A stretch of 64,000 nucleotides of DNA from the NCBI GenBank assembly GCA_021613375.1, contig CM038720.1, positions 18,871,215-18,935,214 on the forward strand. Reading direction: 5' to 3'. This document shows, in pieces, positions 23,540 through 36,359 of this stretch (positions are counted from its first letter, which is position 1; each line of letters starts with the position of its first letter). Both the position numbers and the translations under genes were made by a program. This DNA comes from Megaleporinus macrocephalus. Taxonomy: Eukaryota > Chordata > Actinopteri > Characiformes > Anostomidae. The notes below the pieces were generated by a model, which ran no database searches, had not been told where the DNA came from, and worked only from the letters and a program-made list of their open reading frames with translations.

Positions 23540-23835
23540 TTGATTGCACTTTCATTGGGTCTGATTACCTTTGTGTGAAGACAGAGTCAGACCGGCTCAG
23601 CTTAGGAGGCCTTTCGCGGCATGAGGCGACAGGCTGTATATATTAATGCCGGTGATTAGGAATTGGCGCTAGCTCCCACATTAGTGGCAGCAGGCTTTGG
23701 GGGACCGGCGCTACAGGAGCAGTCAGTGAGGGGGCCTCCGCCAGACGCGTTTCGCGAGACATCTGTGGGAGCTTTTGTGAAGCCTTTAAATCAAGGCAGT
23801 TGGTTACCAGCTGCGCTGCTCCAGCAAGAGTCCTG
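23540..23835. promoter_or_regulatory. Candidate CpG-rich conserved non-coding block
   Basis: Local CpG and GC are high for this window (CCTTTCGCGGCATGAGGCGA, GGACCGGCGCTACAGG, ACGCGTTTCGCGAGAC), with TATATATTAATGCCGG in the middle. There is no coding frame. It may be a distal regulatory element or an unannotated first exon region. Confidence 0.25.
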
Positions 23836-23839
23836 CTAA

Positions 23840-26800
23840 GTAGTTAGCCAGTCTGTCGAACTGAAAGAGAAAGAGGGAGAGCGAATGAGAGAGAGAAAGC
23901 ACCTGTAACAACACAAAGCATCCATAAGAGAGGTCCCTGACTGCCCCAGCAGTGGCGAACAGACGCACAAGTTGGCCCTGGTCCACAATATGGCAGGTGG
24001 ACTTTCATCAGCCGCCACTACGTTCAGTAGGCCCTGGTTGATATGAGGGTGGAAAGCCATCAGCTCCGTGATATAAAGCCAATGCCGTCAGCCTTGGAGG
24101 TCTCTGAGCCGTGCCTCTGAGTGGTCAACGCGAAGCTGTGCTAGAAGATTGTTTCACAAAGCACTCTGAGGAGTAGTGCATTGCTGGCACAACAAACGAA
24201 TAATTTACATCAATCTGAATTGAAGATTTTCAAGTTAGCATGGCGTGATGAAAAGAGACTTTTTGTATTCAAACCTTGATTCAAAAAAAGTAGCAATTGT
24301 ATTGCTCATAAAGGCACCCTGAGGCAACTCCTACTAAATTCTTTAATCTGGCAAAGTAATGAAGTTTCATAGCAACATTGTACAGTCAATCAGGTACTGC
24401 GGTGATCTGAGTGCACCTAAAAAAAAATCAAGAACACTCGTTAGACGTCATTTCTCAACTGCCAAACAGTCGACACCATGCAGACAGCTAAAGATAACAT
24501 TAGTCTTTTCAGGGTATCCAGCAATGTTCCAGCTTCCATTTTCATCACTCAGCAGCGTAGAGATCAAGAGTGTGATTTCACACACCTCTCAGCACTCACA
24601 GCGAATACAACACAATCTATACGGCTGTGGCCTGTATCCAAGAGTTTGAACTTGCACCTGTAGACACTCCCTCCTGCTGTTTTCTTTACATACAGCTCGA
24701 GTACAGTTGACTTACAGTGAAAGAAACTTAGATTTCCTATTCATTTCTTATCATGTATGTATTTGATATTGATCAGTGCTGCACAGCAGTGAACCATGAT
24801 GGTTAGAGCTAGGCCTTCAGGTCAAAACTCAACAAAGAAAATGCTTTTATATTTTTAATAAAGAGGACGGCTCTTGAAAGTTTCCATATAGTCATAAATG
24901 GTTATTTGCTTGGGGTTTTCCTTTTGGTTTTGTAGAATGATGTTCTCTATGCAGATAACTATTTATGCATGCAACTTCTTAAATAAAACACATCATTTTT
25001 TAAATGCTCAAATATATGAGTTAATATGCCTTAAAAATGAGTTTTAGACTGACTGTCCTGAAGAAAAATGACTTAATTATCTCATAACAACCCACCCCTG
25101 TGCTGCCAAGTGCCTACCAATATGGTGGCACGGATGAATTTGTGAAATCAATGAAATACTATGAATTGAAAGAAGCCCCAGACCCATCCTCTCAGTAATT
25201 GAACTACCCATTTCCATTTGCCCTTTAGATTAGTATTAAGCCATAGTATATATATATATATATAATTTTTTTTTATTATATGACCATGACTCTTTAAAAG
25301 TGTTTACTGCTTATGTTATCCTTACCAAGCTGCACTTGTTTACCAGAGATAAAATCAAGTTTTATGGTGACTGACTTGCGACTCCGACTCTCTTTTAATT
25401 GACTCTTAACTCGGGGGGGCTCTAATTCTTCATCCTGTCATGTTGAACCAATTCCACTCCAGTGACTCACTTTCGCCTTTTCAGATACAAAGTGATATTA
25501 TGAAATGAAGACGGCCCTGGACGAGCTGTTTAGCTTGCTAACTTTAGTATATACCTTTGCAGTGTGATATCTTTGATAGCATCAAATTTTCTTCACATCA
25601 TGTTGAACATTTTCGTTTATTTCAGAACTATAAATCATACATATTGCTTCATTAACGAGACTAAAAAAATTCCTGCTAAAGAATTGACTTGAGACTCATT
25701 ATGAATGCCCCCCTTTATTTGTAGGTTTTATGAAGAATCAGGGACAGTCAACCGTGCAACTCAGCAAAACATTTCTTTTTCATTTTTCTACATTCGTAAA
25801 ACCAAAATACTTTTGCATACAAATACAACAATCAAAAATGGCCCAGTGTTACGATTAATTCTAGTTGTTTAAACTGTTATTGAACATCTCTGATATATTT
25901 ATGATGTTTCAGTTTCCTGGCCGCTGTGATACCTCCATACAGGCTAGGTGAGCAGCAGGTGATTTTCCACTGTCCTTCTCGTTTCTGTTACCTTTTCTTC
26001 ACCCTTTCTCTACAGCGGTGTCAAGGTCTCCCGCTCTCATCAGCCAACGAAGCTAATCGTGTCATTCAGGTCCGTGTGTTATCCACTCCCAAGCCCCTTC
26101 GGCAGCAGCAGTGGAGGGTGAGTGATGATGAAAAGAAAGTAGCAAAGCCGGTTTAACCAGCCATATTCCATTTCCTTTGACAGTGTGTTCAGAGGCCCTG
26201 GGCAGCTTTTATGAGGGCTGACTTCTGACCTCATTAACGAGGGACCGTTGGCCTTTGGCCGCGTGGAGGACCGCAGCACATACGCTGGCGGTGCCGCCAC
26301 ATGGCTGCCTGGAGGCGCGATGTCCCTTCCCTCCACTTCCTGGCACCATGCGGCCACCCCTGGGAACAGTAAAGCCAAAGGAGTCGCTTTCTACCTCAAC
26401 ACAAACAGCTCAGATGCTGCCTTTTTAACAGCTAGGGCTTTATGCTGCTTCCCGTGCTTCTATTTTCTACCTGGGATGTTGTAATTATAAGTTCTTTGGA
26501 TCACTGACTAGCTCAGCTATTTGGGAAACCTTTAAAGCTGGCTAACTAGATAGCCTCCCCTATTTTGGTGTTTTACTATCGCTCCATGGTAAAGGACTAA
26601 CCAAAAGCGACAAATGTCAGCAAATGTTGACAGACCAATCAGTGACCACTAATAGTATGCTACTATTTGTTTTCTGTTGTAGAAAACAACAACTATCCTA
26701 GAGAAAGCCAAGTTACATCATGCATTTTAATGAAGAAAGTCTGTTCCTTTCACACAACCATGTACAGTTTCCAGAATAATATATGAATAAGATTAATATT

Positions 26801-27020
26801 AATTTTAAAGCAGCTAATTTCATTTTGATAGACCCCCATAACAGGTTAACATATTGGACATTGGATGTTTTTGTGAAAGCATTACATGTTTAACCCTTTA
26901 AATTTAGGCTGTAAAAATGTTGCAAAATTTGTATTACATTGGCAAATGTATACCTTATTCATTTCATTTGGGTGACACCTATAAACTAAAAAAAAAAATC
27001 TGAGCAGACATAAATACACA
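23840..27020. other. Unique sequence, no gene seen
   Basis: GA-rich run at 23862-23900 and (TA)8 at about 25249-25264 are the only simple repeats. About 26140-26420 is GC-richer with two overlapping opposite-strand frames and may be conserved. No gene or transposon is recognised. Confidence 0.35.
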
Positions 27021-27021
27021 G

Positions 27022-27078
27022 AGTTAAAGGGGCAGTGTGTTACATCTAGTGGTGAGAATGCTTATTGTAGGGTATTTC
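27022..27078. repeat. Short dispersed repeat fragment (AAAGGGGCAGTGTGT)
   Basis: TTAAAGGGGCAGTGTGTTAC followed by ATCTAGTGGTGAGAATG resembles the end of a repeat seen widely in fish. No partner end is found. Confidence 0.35.
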
Positions 27079-27499
27079 ACTGTGTATACAGAGTATAGTA
27101 GCTCAATTTTTCAAATATTTTATTGTTTTCCATGTTTATTCAGTTCAGACTCAACATAACAATTACTACCCCCTCCCAATAACTGATTTAGTCTACCAAA
27201 CATCTTAATTATTCTTTTAATGCATGAGATACATACTAAACTCCAGCAACAACAAGGGATGTTAACAACCAAACAAAATTAAAACTGACCTGTTATTGTT
27301 TCATTTGTGGGCTTACAGTTGCAGAATCCCCCAAAGAACCTGAAAAAAGAACCTGTGATTTTTTTTTTTGTAAAATTTAGGATTTTAATAATATTTTTAA
27401 TCTATGTCACAGTCCACAAGACAACCGTTAGGACAAAGTGTCGATTATTCTCCAACAAAGGTGATGCTAACATCCCTGTTACCATTGCTATGCTGGTTG

Positions 27500-28015
27500 C
27501 AGAACATTGGTCTATTCACTCAAACTCTTAGCCATGTCGAAGCTACAGTGTCAGATCCCAGTGACCAGCCCAGGTGGACGACTACAAATTGCTAGATTGA
27601 ACTTGAGGAGCACGTTCCCCAGTTCTTACATGAAGAAGAATTCTAAAGAAGAATTCTGAGCTCCTGGAAGTAGGCTGAGCTTGCAGAGGGCTAGCCCCAA
27701 AGCCTTCATTAGGCAAGTGCCTCAGCTAGCCTGCTTCCATCACCATCCGAACACAGAAACAGTGCTTCTCTGGGTGAGAGATCACCGCTTTGTTGAATGC
27801 CCAGGCAAGACAATCCGCCTTTCCCTCCAATATCTGTGCGGACTTGGCCAGGAGCTACATTCAAAGACATCAAAGCTAAATTCTATAAAGATGGTGGAAC
27901 CTTTAGCCCCCTCCATCCTGCCTGCCTACGCATCACTATCAATGGCAAATCCCACCTGTTTGATACCCCAGCGGAGTCTTTTTATACAGCTGTCCAGCAT
28001 ACTGGTGGGAATTGA
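27500..28015 (+). pseudogene. L1/Tx1-type LINE ORF1 relic
   Basis: The plus strand keeps the C-terminal part of an L1-type ORF1 protein (the RNA-binding chaperone of the L1 particle) in two frames. Frame one (about 27681-27860) reads ASPKAFIRQV, then VLLWVRDHRFVECPGKTIRL. Frame two (about 27850-28015) reads ATFKDIKAKFYKDGG, then LHPACLRITINGKSHLFDTP and a stop at 28013. The arrangement of an RRM-like segment followed by a C-terminal domain with LHPA.LR(I/V)..NGK...FDTP fits the family. Upstream, IELEEHV after a stop (about 27598) resembles the end of the coiled coil. At least one frameshift and several stops disable it. ORF2 (endonuclease and reverse transcriptase) is not seen downstream. Confidence 0.6.
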
Positions 28016-28079
28016 GGTCTGCAAGTGCAGCTCACTACTTAGCCAGTTTTATCATCTATCAGATTTCTAATTTAATATA

Positions 28080-30280
28080 AATCCAAAAAGACTGTACTAA
28101 CTCTAAGCTTTGCAGTTTGACCCTCTGGGATCTTTTGCATATCTTTCTAAATTCGCCTGTCAGCATAATTTAACATAATATGTTTTGTATTTAAATGTAC
28201 AGAACAATCTCAGCTCCCTCTCTAATGACAAGCTGCGGCAGCAAATTTAACAATGTCTTTATTTATCAGTTTCACATGAAATCTAAACAGACACACAAAT
28301 CCACCAATTACACATGGTGAGAGGCAGATGACGTATGTCTCCGATTGAAAGTCAAGTATGATCTTGCGATAAGACAGAATAGAAATAGAATGAAACAAAT
28401 CATGAAATCCATATAGAAACATCAAATGTGTGGACCCCGCAAGAATAAAGCAGCGTGTAACCTCTACCGTTGACTGTTCTCTCATCAAGTTTTTCACTTG
28501 GGTTTTGTGTTTGTTGGTCAGACATCTGCAGAACGGCATATACAAAGTGTCATTTAGCAAATAAAATCTACTCATTAACTCTTTTCAGTATGATCTAAAA
28601 ACAAACACTGAGCAGGTCAAAAAAAAGCAAATAAAGCAAGTTCACCCTCAATAAACAGGACTGAATGCAATTTAACACAGAGGAAGAAAACCGTCAAAGC
28701 AAAATGAAGAAAAAATAAAGAAATGAGTCTATAAGAAGCAGCTTAAACAGCGCAACTAGGCCATACGTGGCTTGTGGTGAGAGAATTTCCAGACAGCTCC
28801 TCGCCTGATTGAAACAAGGCAGACCCATGACTTCCTTCATGGTTAGGGCCTTTCCCAGATTTACGTAGGCCGGTGTGGATCTCCAGTCATGCGGGATATC
28901 CTTAACAGCTACATCATTCCCCCGCATTCCAAGGCAGTCAGCAGATAAGTCACAGTGTCTTTTTAACCACAGTCCAGATGGGCTGTCCCCTGACTGCAGG
29001 ACAGAGTTTTATTCAAAATAAATCAAAATTGAACTGTGCCCGCAGAGGACAGTTAATCTGCTCCAGTAGATTTACAGCAGTCAGTTAGCTATGTGCTTCA
29101 CTTTATGAACTTATATGTGAAGTAAAGGGACATTCCAATTTGGCTCTGCATTTAAATGACTATACATAGTTATATGACATTGCCATCCAAAAAATGAAGT
29201 GATGATGCTGCAAATCGCTTGAAATAAGAACTTTTTACATGCAACTCGAGAATGCTTCTGCTAATTTTACTAATCACATAATTACATGGTGAATTACAGA
29301 GTTATGACACAATACATTACATGTATGTTGTGTATCAGGGTCAAGTCATGCGTAATGTACTATAAAAATTAAATCAGAAACATAAAGGGTGGAGTTCCTT
29401 ACAACAAACAAGAGCGTACATTACAGCAATAAGCCCCTCGAGGTCAGGCATTACTGTGATTTCATCATGAGGAAGTATGTTCTTAGGCACGATTTTAGCC
29501 CCATGAGAAAATCAGAGTAACGCACAACCTCGAGAGGCATATTGCTTTTATTAAAAATTGTGGGCCGTGATATGATAAAATAAGTGTTCATCCAAGAAAT
29601 GTATGGTGTGTACCACTGTTAAGCAATCATTGAATTAAATGAGAAAAGGAACATTCAGGTGGTCTTTATTGTAGATTGCAGTCATTTCATGAACTTTTCC
29701 ACTTTTTGTTTTACAATAATTAAACCTTCACTTTATAAGTATATTTATGACTGCAAGTCTTATATATCACCCCTCCTCCCCTGCCAGGGCTGTATCTGAA
29801 ACACCTCCCTGCTCTAATCAGTGCACTACATAGGTTTTTAACTACTGACTCCTGCAGCCCAACAGTGCATAGTGTAGCTGAATATTTTGGAATTTGGGAT
29901 TCAGGCACATCTGTACTCCACAAAGGGCACTGTTTGTCTGTAGATTTCCAAAAGCACACTATTCGGGGAGTGTGGAGGCGTTTGAGGTTCAGCCTGGGTT
30001 TGATGTGACTTCTGACTGAAACACATTTATAGTGTGTGAGACGAGTGCTGTTCTTCAGACTTTTATATTGCAGTTTTACAGTGAATCATAAGTACTTCAG
30101 TACAAGCCTGTGATATTAATAATGGAGCAGATTAGCATGTTAGCTATATTTTAGCCTGTTATCTAGCTGACCACCAGACAAGAAAAAAACATTAGTCAGC
30201 CCATCAGTTTAAACAGAACCGGGTTCTTACTTCATCAGTACACTCCATGTGCATAACAGTTTAGAACGCAGCTTTTTTGT
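28080..30280. other. Unique sequence, no gene seen
   Basis: AT-rich with random short frames on both strands. No repeat family is recognised. Confidence 0.45.
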
Positions 30281-30283
30281 AAA

Positions 30284-30432
30284 GAATACATGGTCCATCC
30301 ACCCATCCATCCAATATCTTCTGCATTATCCCACTAGTCAGGGTCACGGGGGGCTGAAGCCGATCTCAGTCTTTGGGCAAGGGTGGGGTACACCATGGAC
30401 AGGTCGCCAGTCCATCGCATGGTCACAATACA
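30284..30432 (-). repeat. Dispersed fish repeat fragment with CCATCCATCC end
   Basis: On the plus strand it begins with a degenerate (CCAT)n run, then AGGGTCACGGGGGGCTGAAG, GGGTACACCATGGACAGGTC and GCCAGTCCATCGCATGG. This is a hallmark fish repeat in which the ATCC tract is the tail of an element transcribed on the opposite strand. Its continuing segment is the family present at 1588-1765. Confidence 0.7.
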
Positions 30433-30839
30433 TAAAATATAAATCTTTTCTCTCTATACGGTACAAGCGGTGAAGTGATTTAGTGCAATACTTCCTAGTG
30501 CAGCTAAAAAAATGTTCACTTTGCATGACCAAAAATATTTTTATATACATTTTTGATGTAACTTTCTATAAGCAGAAATAATTATAGCATCTCACTATGT
30601 TAGCATTGCACAGCATGAAAACAGCACACTTATCCAGCTTGAAAAGTGTCTGATGTGCTGCAAAAGCTGCATCTAATGAATTAATAAGTTTGTTAAAGCA
30701 GAACTAAAATGTATTTTTGGACAGCTGATTATCTTATTACAGTCTAATTATCCAGGCTCTAAACACATATATTATTACTTTGGTTGATGGACAGGGCTGG
30801 TATGGATTTGTTACGAACAGAACTTTGTTATACTTGTGT

Positions 30840-31260
30840 CAGTTTTAGATGTGATTCGGTTTTATTCTGGTTTAAACAATTTTGTCCATCTGGGGTCGGT
30901 TCTGTGCTCAAAACATGATTTGTGTCTGGTCAGGCTTAGACATCATTTTGTCAGGCTGGGGTCATGTTCCGACTCGATCAGGTGATTTACGTCAGATCAG
31001 ACTCAGTTTTGTCAGGCTGGGGTCAGGTTCATGCTCAAAACAGTGTGCATGTTGGGCAGGGTCAGGCTCCGACACAATTTTGTTCCGCTAGGGTTTAGAC
31101 TTGTGATATGGTTTTTGTCGGGTTCGTTTTAGACACTATTTTGTCAGACTCTGGTTGGGTTAAGACTCAAAACGTGATAATGTGGTTCCAGTTGGATTGG
31201 TTTGGACACAATTTTGTCAGGCTCTGATTGGTTAGACTTAAAACGTGACGATATGTCTTA
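30840..31260 (+). repeat. Irregular 61-73 bp minisatellite
   Basis: The anchor ATTTTGTCAGGCTGGGGTC and variants recur at 30879, 30945, 31006, 31077, 31138 and 31211. Between anchors are ACTCAAAACRTGAT and GGTCAGGCTYMGACA. Six units with spacing 61-73 bp are seen. Confidence 0.8.
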
Positions 31261-31964
31261 GAGCCAAGGCAGAAAGTTTCTAAACTGCATTCACACTCAG
31301 AATTTTGGGCCTGATTGCCATTTTTGGGCCAAATTGCCATTAATGCCACTGTGAATTATGAATCATAGCACATTTTCTCTAGTGTGACATATTTTTATGG
31401 TGAAACATGGTATCAGGAAGGATCTCTGAGCAAGCTGAACATTTTCTTTTGATTTTCTCACCAAACTATGCATCAAAAAGTTGCACACCACAATCATAAA
31501 CACAGACAACAGGAACAGAATGACAGTAACCACGGCCGATGTAAACATGCATCACAAACCAATCAAAGCTGTCTCACATCTGCTCTCAAACCATGATTCC
31601 CAATGAGCAGAAGTGAGCAGTGTATAATTTCTGATTGAGGAACATTGTTATTTTGTTCTTTGCTACAGTTAAAAACACTGCACAACCGACTGGGGCTTTA
31701 ATTGGTGCCTTCACACGACATGCAGCACTAAGATTACAGGAACTCTTAAGAAATTCTGAGTTTTGTTTAAAACTCTCAAACATCATTTGAATTCGGCCAG
31801 CTGTTTCACTGACAGGTTAAATTTTACAAAGTGTCAGCTCATATTTCACACAAGCTTTACATGGCAAAACACGGTTTGTGGAGATGCTGTTGATAAATGG
31901 GCCCAAAATGAAGAAAAAACGACGATATCTGGGCATAACAATAGTCCCCCTTGTTGACAGCACA

Positions 31965-32060
<96 letters not shown>
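31965..32060. repeat. (TG)n(TA)n microsatellite
   Basis: About seven TG units followed by about 40 uninterrupted TA units. Ile-Tyr open frames on both strands are artefacts. Length is likely polymorphic and the tract can extrude a cruciform. Confidence 0.95.
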
Positions 32061-32062
<2 letters not shown>

Positions 32063-32064
32063 GA

Positions 32065-32940
32065 CATGTCATCTTCTCCAAAAATTAAGTTTTTAAAAAA
32101 AAAAATTGAAAATTTGTCTTAGGGATACTAAGGTTAAGGTTAGGGTTAGCTGTAGTATTATTTAGTTATAGGACAACAAAGTTCAATATAAACCTATGGA
32201 TGACCTCACTAATATAGTAAGACAAATATGTGTATGTGTGTGTGTGTGTTTTAAAAAGATAAAATTACAAGGAATGAGTCAGAGCATATTTTTCCTATAT
32301 CCTAAATATAGGATCTGTAATCTGGATGATTTAAGATAAGTCTAGTTTCAGGCCGCATGTAAGAAAATATCTCACACCAATCTCTCGCCAACAAGTTTGG
32401 TCAGTTGTTGTCCATTTCACAATAAATAATCCTTGATAGTTCGAAGCTGTTGTAATAAACTCCTGTAATGTTACTCCAACTTGTAAGTTCACATAGTTCT
32501 TTCTCTTCTGATGTTGTCTTTCTTTGACAGTTTGGTGCCAAATTCCAACTCTGGCAGAATCTGACTCTCCTTACATGCACATGCACAAACCATATAAACT
32601 CCAGTTCCTCTGCCAATAGATGATGGATTTATTAAGAAGTTTTACTGCAGTTATATTAAGTTACTCAGTGCTTAATATTTTTTTATGTTTGTACTTTTAC
32701 TCAAGTTGTTTGATTTAAAGGAACCTTTACTTTTATTTGTGTCAATATTTTACACAACTATCAATACTTTTTGATTTAGGCTACTCAACCCACCACTGGA
32801 TTTGAACTCAGCTTTAAAAGAAATCATTTTAATGTGTTTGTTTCTGCTAATCTTTCCCAGTTTTCAAAGTAATTTCACCATTCCAACACCAAAATGTTCG
32901 GTCCGATCTGACCCAGTGTGCTTATATATTTTTACTATAG
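32065..32940. other. No gene seen; short TTAGGG-like run
   Basis: GGTTAAGGTTAGGGTTAGC at 32132 is a short telomere-like run; (TG)8 lies at about 32230. Otherwise nothing is recognised. Confidence 0.45.
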
Positions 32941-32941
32941 C

Positions 32942-33145
32942 AACTGCCTAGCAACATCTGTGCAACCACTTGGTACAGCTTAACATTGGCTTAGAGGCAC
33001 ATTAGTGACTTCCTGCCAACACTTTAGAAAACTCAGCAGCCACCTGGTACTGCCTAGCAACATCTTCACAATCATCTAGCAGCATCTATGCAACCTCCTA
33101 GCAACACCATAGCAATCGCCTGGAATACCACAACAACTATTTCTT
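32942..33145. repeat. CCTAGCAAC degenerate tandem repeat
   Basis: Units built on CTAGCAAC(A/-)(T/C)C, with CAACCACTTGG and ATAGCAATCGCCTGG variants, recur every 15-25 bp. This is a familiar fish low-copy tandem repeat. A second patch lies at 33420-33500. Confidence 0.7.
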
Positions 33146-33419
33146 CTTTGTTTACTTATTTTTTGCCAGATTGTTGTCTGTTAGCTCCACAGTAAAACCA
33201 ATCACGTTCCAAGACACCAATCACATTCCAGCTCCACAATGTTTGGGCTGATCCGGAATGTTGTGCTTAAACAGTTTTTTTATCAGATGTACGGTTTTCA
33301 CACAGTTATTGTTAAACTGTTGGATTGTTGGATTTTTCCCCATAAAGGAATAAAAGGCGTGCAAGAATTTATGGTCAAGTTTATGTAACAAAGATACACG
33401 TCCATTGGCACCTAATTAA

Positions 33420-33500
33420 CTACGTAACTACTACCTGGAATACCATAGCAACTGCCTACCAACACTCAAGTAATCTATTTCTTACTAGAGCAATCACTAG
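33420..33500. repeat. CCTAGCAAC repeat, second patch
   Basis: Shows TACCTGGAATACCATAGCAA and CTGCCTACCAACACTC, the same unit type as 32942-33145, separated from it by about 270 bp of other sequence. Confidence 0.6.
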
Positions 33501-33662
33501 AGCTGTGTGATGGCAAGAACCTGGCAATATGTATGATGATATATTGATACTGTGTTTTTGAAAATAGATACAGTATCACAAAATAAAATCATGATATTTA
33601 ATATTTTCTTCAGGAAACATGTTTTTCTAGGTGCATTTGGTCTCTAAAAGGAACATTCATTT

Positions 33663-33775
33663 TAATGAGTGAATCAATCAATTAATAGCTTTATTGTCCA
33701 AGTATGTAGTTTATACACTCAGCATGTGAATAATACACATAACGAAACAAACAAACAAATAAATAAATATTATTT
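33663..33775 (-). repeat. LINE 3' tail, minus orientation
   Basis: On the minus strand the text ends TACTTGGACAATAAAGCTAT followed by (TAATTGATTGATT), that is, an AATAAA-type signal and a short tandem tail, as in fish LINE 3' ends. Only about 100 bp are kept. An (AAAC)n/(AAAT)n run adjoins at 33747. Confidence 0.5.
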
Positions 33776-34110
33776 ATGCACATTGTTAATACACAAAACA
33801 CATTATGACATTTATGCTACACATCCCTAAGCATATTTCAATCATTCACTTTATAGACCCATTAGTGACTGTTTTTTCTCATCTCTGTATGTCTCGCTTG
33901 GTGGGTGTTTGAATGTTGGACATGACACAGTTGGTCTCTGTATAACATTTCAGGAGATGGGAAGATGATGTTACACATGTCGGCAGAAGTGTTGGTGAGT
34001 CACACATGTAGGAAATATTACATACTGAACACACTAGAGTAGCACAGACTGTTAACAAGTCTTCAACTAAGATAAAAGCACCATAACTCACAGTAAATAA
34101 AACAGGAATA

Positions 34111-34638
34111 TATACGGACACAGCTCAGCCATAACACTAAAACCACTTTCTTGTATCTAAACTTTCTGTTTATTTTAGCAGCTTCACTTACCACATAGAA
34201 ACAATTTGTAGCTCTACACTTACAGGTTGTAGTTTCGTTGTGTACTTGGTTATCCTGTTTCCTCAATGGTCAGGACCCCCACACGACCACCTTAGAGCAG
34301 ATATTATTTGAGTGGTGGGTCATTCTTAGCACTGCAGTGATGCTGACTTGGTGGTGGTGTGTGGGTGTGTTGTGCAGGTATGAGTGGATCAGACACAGCA
34401 GTGCTGCTGGAGAGTTTAGAGAGTAGCCCTTTTTTGCTGCACAGTTTGTATTGTTAATTACTAGCATTGTTGTGTCTGATCCACTTGTACTAGTGCAACA
34501 TACACCAACATCACAGAGTTAAATAGTCTGTAATTGTGGAACTCTTACTGCATGTATATAGTAAGTGGAGCTGATTAAATGGACAACTGTGTGTAGATAC
34601 AAGGAAGTGATTTTAACGCTGTGGCTCACCAATATGTA
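34111..34638. mobile_element. Palindromic fish MITE, full-length copy
   Basis: The left end has CAGCCATAACACTAAAACCAC and the right end GTGATTTTAACGCTGTGGCT, an imperfect inverted pair near the termini. Inside, GTGGATCAGACACAGCA on the left arm is mirrored by TGTGTCTGATCCACTTG on the right arm, and GAGCAGATATTATTTGAGTG lies left of centre. The whole is a long foldback of about 528 bp with no coding. Partial copies occur at 42280, 45335, 49650, 57203 and probably 58435. Confidence 0.8.
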
Positions 34639-34639
34639 T

Positions 34640-36280
34640 GAATATTCTATATAAGTAGCCATATATAATAAAAAACACTATTTACAGAATAATACAGAAT
34701 GAAATGAACATTTATAAAACTGAACATCTCTGATGTGGAACTAAGCGTTCCATACAAAAGAATTACTGTAATACAGTGAGATTCAGTGCAAGTATGAAGT
34801 TCCAAGTTCCAAAGTGTGAGGTGTCCACTGTGGCGGAAATCTGTTAGCTTGTTTTACTGTCAGCACATCAGAAATCTGAGTGCCCACCTTTTGCATGAAG
34901 TTTGTCCAGGAGGAGAGCGGGCCAGGTGTGCATGAGCGGTTTGATGTATCAGCAATATGCATATTTTGCTGTTTTTCATCACAGTATTGTATGATATGGC
35001 AATTTTTGTGTAATAGGAACTATCTAAAACAATAAAGCATATCATTTTAAATGAGATCTGTGTGTGCCTCATGTATATACAGCTTGAAGTTTAAGCACCA
35101 CCAGCTCAAAACACTTTCCCTGGAGCCTTATCTAGAAGAAAGCATTGAGTCTTCTCCAGCTGTGCGCTGTCACGACCGGATGGTTCAAGCTACATAATTC
35201 ACTGGGAAATATGTTCCAATGAATTCAACGTATTTTATCACCCTGAACCATCCGCCCACTGCAATTTAGAAGGAGTCCTTCGGGACCCCTTTAGTGAAGC
35301 ACTTTGACCCAAACCTCTAACCTCTTAAGCTACTTCACCTTGGAAATCAGCTCCTGTTAATTTTCCGATAAGAAGTCTTTAAATAATGACTTGTAATGAG
35401 ACTAATTCTGCCTCATGACAACCAACCATGCAATCACAGCATGAACAGTTATCATCATCGCTATGCATCTTGATGCAGATAATGCTGATGGTATGGCTGA
35501 TATAGTCCAGTCGTTTTTAATCAAATTAAGGGCTGCTTATTACCGTATCCAATTTAGGGAACTAATGAAATTCATCTAAGCCCCCAGGCCACTGAATATG
35601 AATTAACGTAAAGACAATCAGTGTTTTAAACAGAGCATTGGATAATAGAGAAAAGGTCCTGTGTTTAAAGCAATGATCACATATGAGATGAGATCTTCGT
35701 CTGATTACCAAGTAACGATTGGTCTGAAGCCACAACAGCTGCTGCCAGTGATAATTGGAGTGTAAGAGAGGGTCAATTACAAAAATCTTCAGCTCAAAAC
35801 CCAGTAATGATGCATTTGTCAGTAATAAACTGGAATGATCATTAGACACACCCAGTTCAGTATTGGAGCCTTGATTAGATTTTTTGCACCCTTAGTTGAG
35901 CTTTGGGGAAAGGTCTGCAGAAGTTTGTAGAATATAGAGATGTTTTAGCTCCAGATGCCACAGACATTGCATGAATTCAGTAAATTCCTTGACCGGCTAT
36001 CTTGATTTAGCTTAATTAAGTTTTGTAGTAGTCAAACCAGGTATTCGCTGGTACATGCAAATACTGTGTTGCCAAAGGAAAGCTTGGAAAAACTTTATTG
36101 TATTAATAATATTTAAATGTTTAAAAAATGATGTTTTGCTGAGCAAATAAAAGCCTACTGAAAAAGATGCTTTTTATATATATTCTCCCCAAATGCCTTT
36201 GCTCATTAGTGTATATATCAATAAACTACATCACTGCACATAGTCCATTGTAGTTCTTCAATCATTTAAGCATGCAAAAA
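34640..36280. other. Mostly unique; 35130-35860 candidate conserved block
   Basis: No gene is recognised. The part at 35130-35860 is complex sequence with GGAGTCCTTCGGGACCCC (a near palindrome at about 35271), GTCGTTTTTAATCAAATTAAG and AACGTAAAGACAATCAG. Its texture suits a conserved enhancer cluster. Confidence 0.25.
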
Positions 36281-36282
36281 CA

Positions 36283-36336
36283 TCTGTATAGAACTTGTGG
36301 TTCTAAATAGAGACATTCCCTTTACTACAAACCATC
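36283..36336. repeat. GGTTCT-family fragment
   Basis: GAACTTGTGGTTCTAAATAG then CATTCCCTTTACTACAAACC corresponds to the right end of the GGTTCT MITE. Confidence 0.55.
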
Positions 36337-36359
36337 TATGACAGTAAAAAAGCTAAATT

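Noticed and set aside
31857..32096. Ile-Tyr repeat proteins on both strands
   Set aside because: Caused by the TG/TA microsatellite.
32132..32150. Telomere-like GGTTAGGGTTAG
   Set aside because: Only about two units; common by chance and not evidence of an interstitial telomere.
33489..35015. Larger hAT-like element with AGAGCTGTGTGATGG left end and a mirrored right end near 35000
   Set aside because: The supposed ends match too weakly and no 8-bp target duplication was found.
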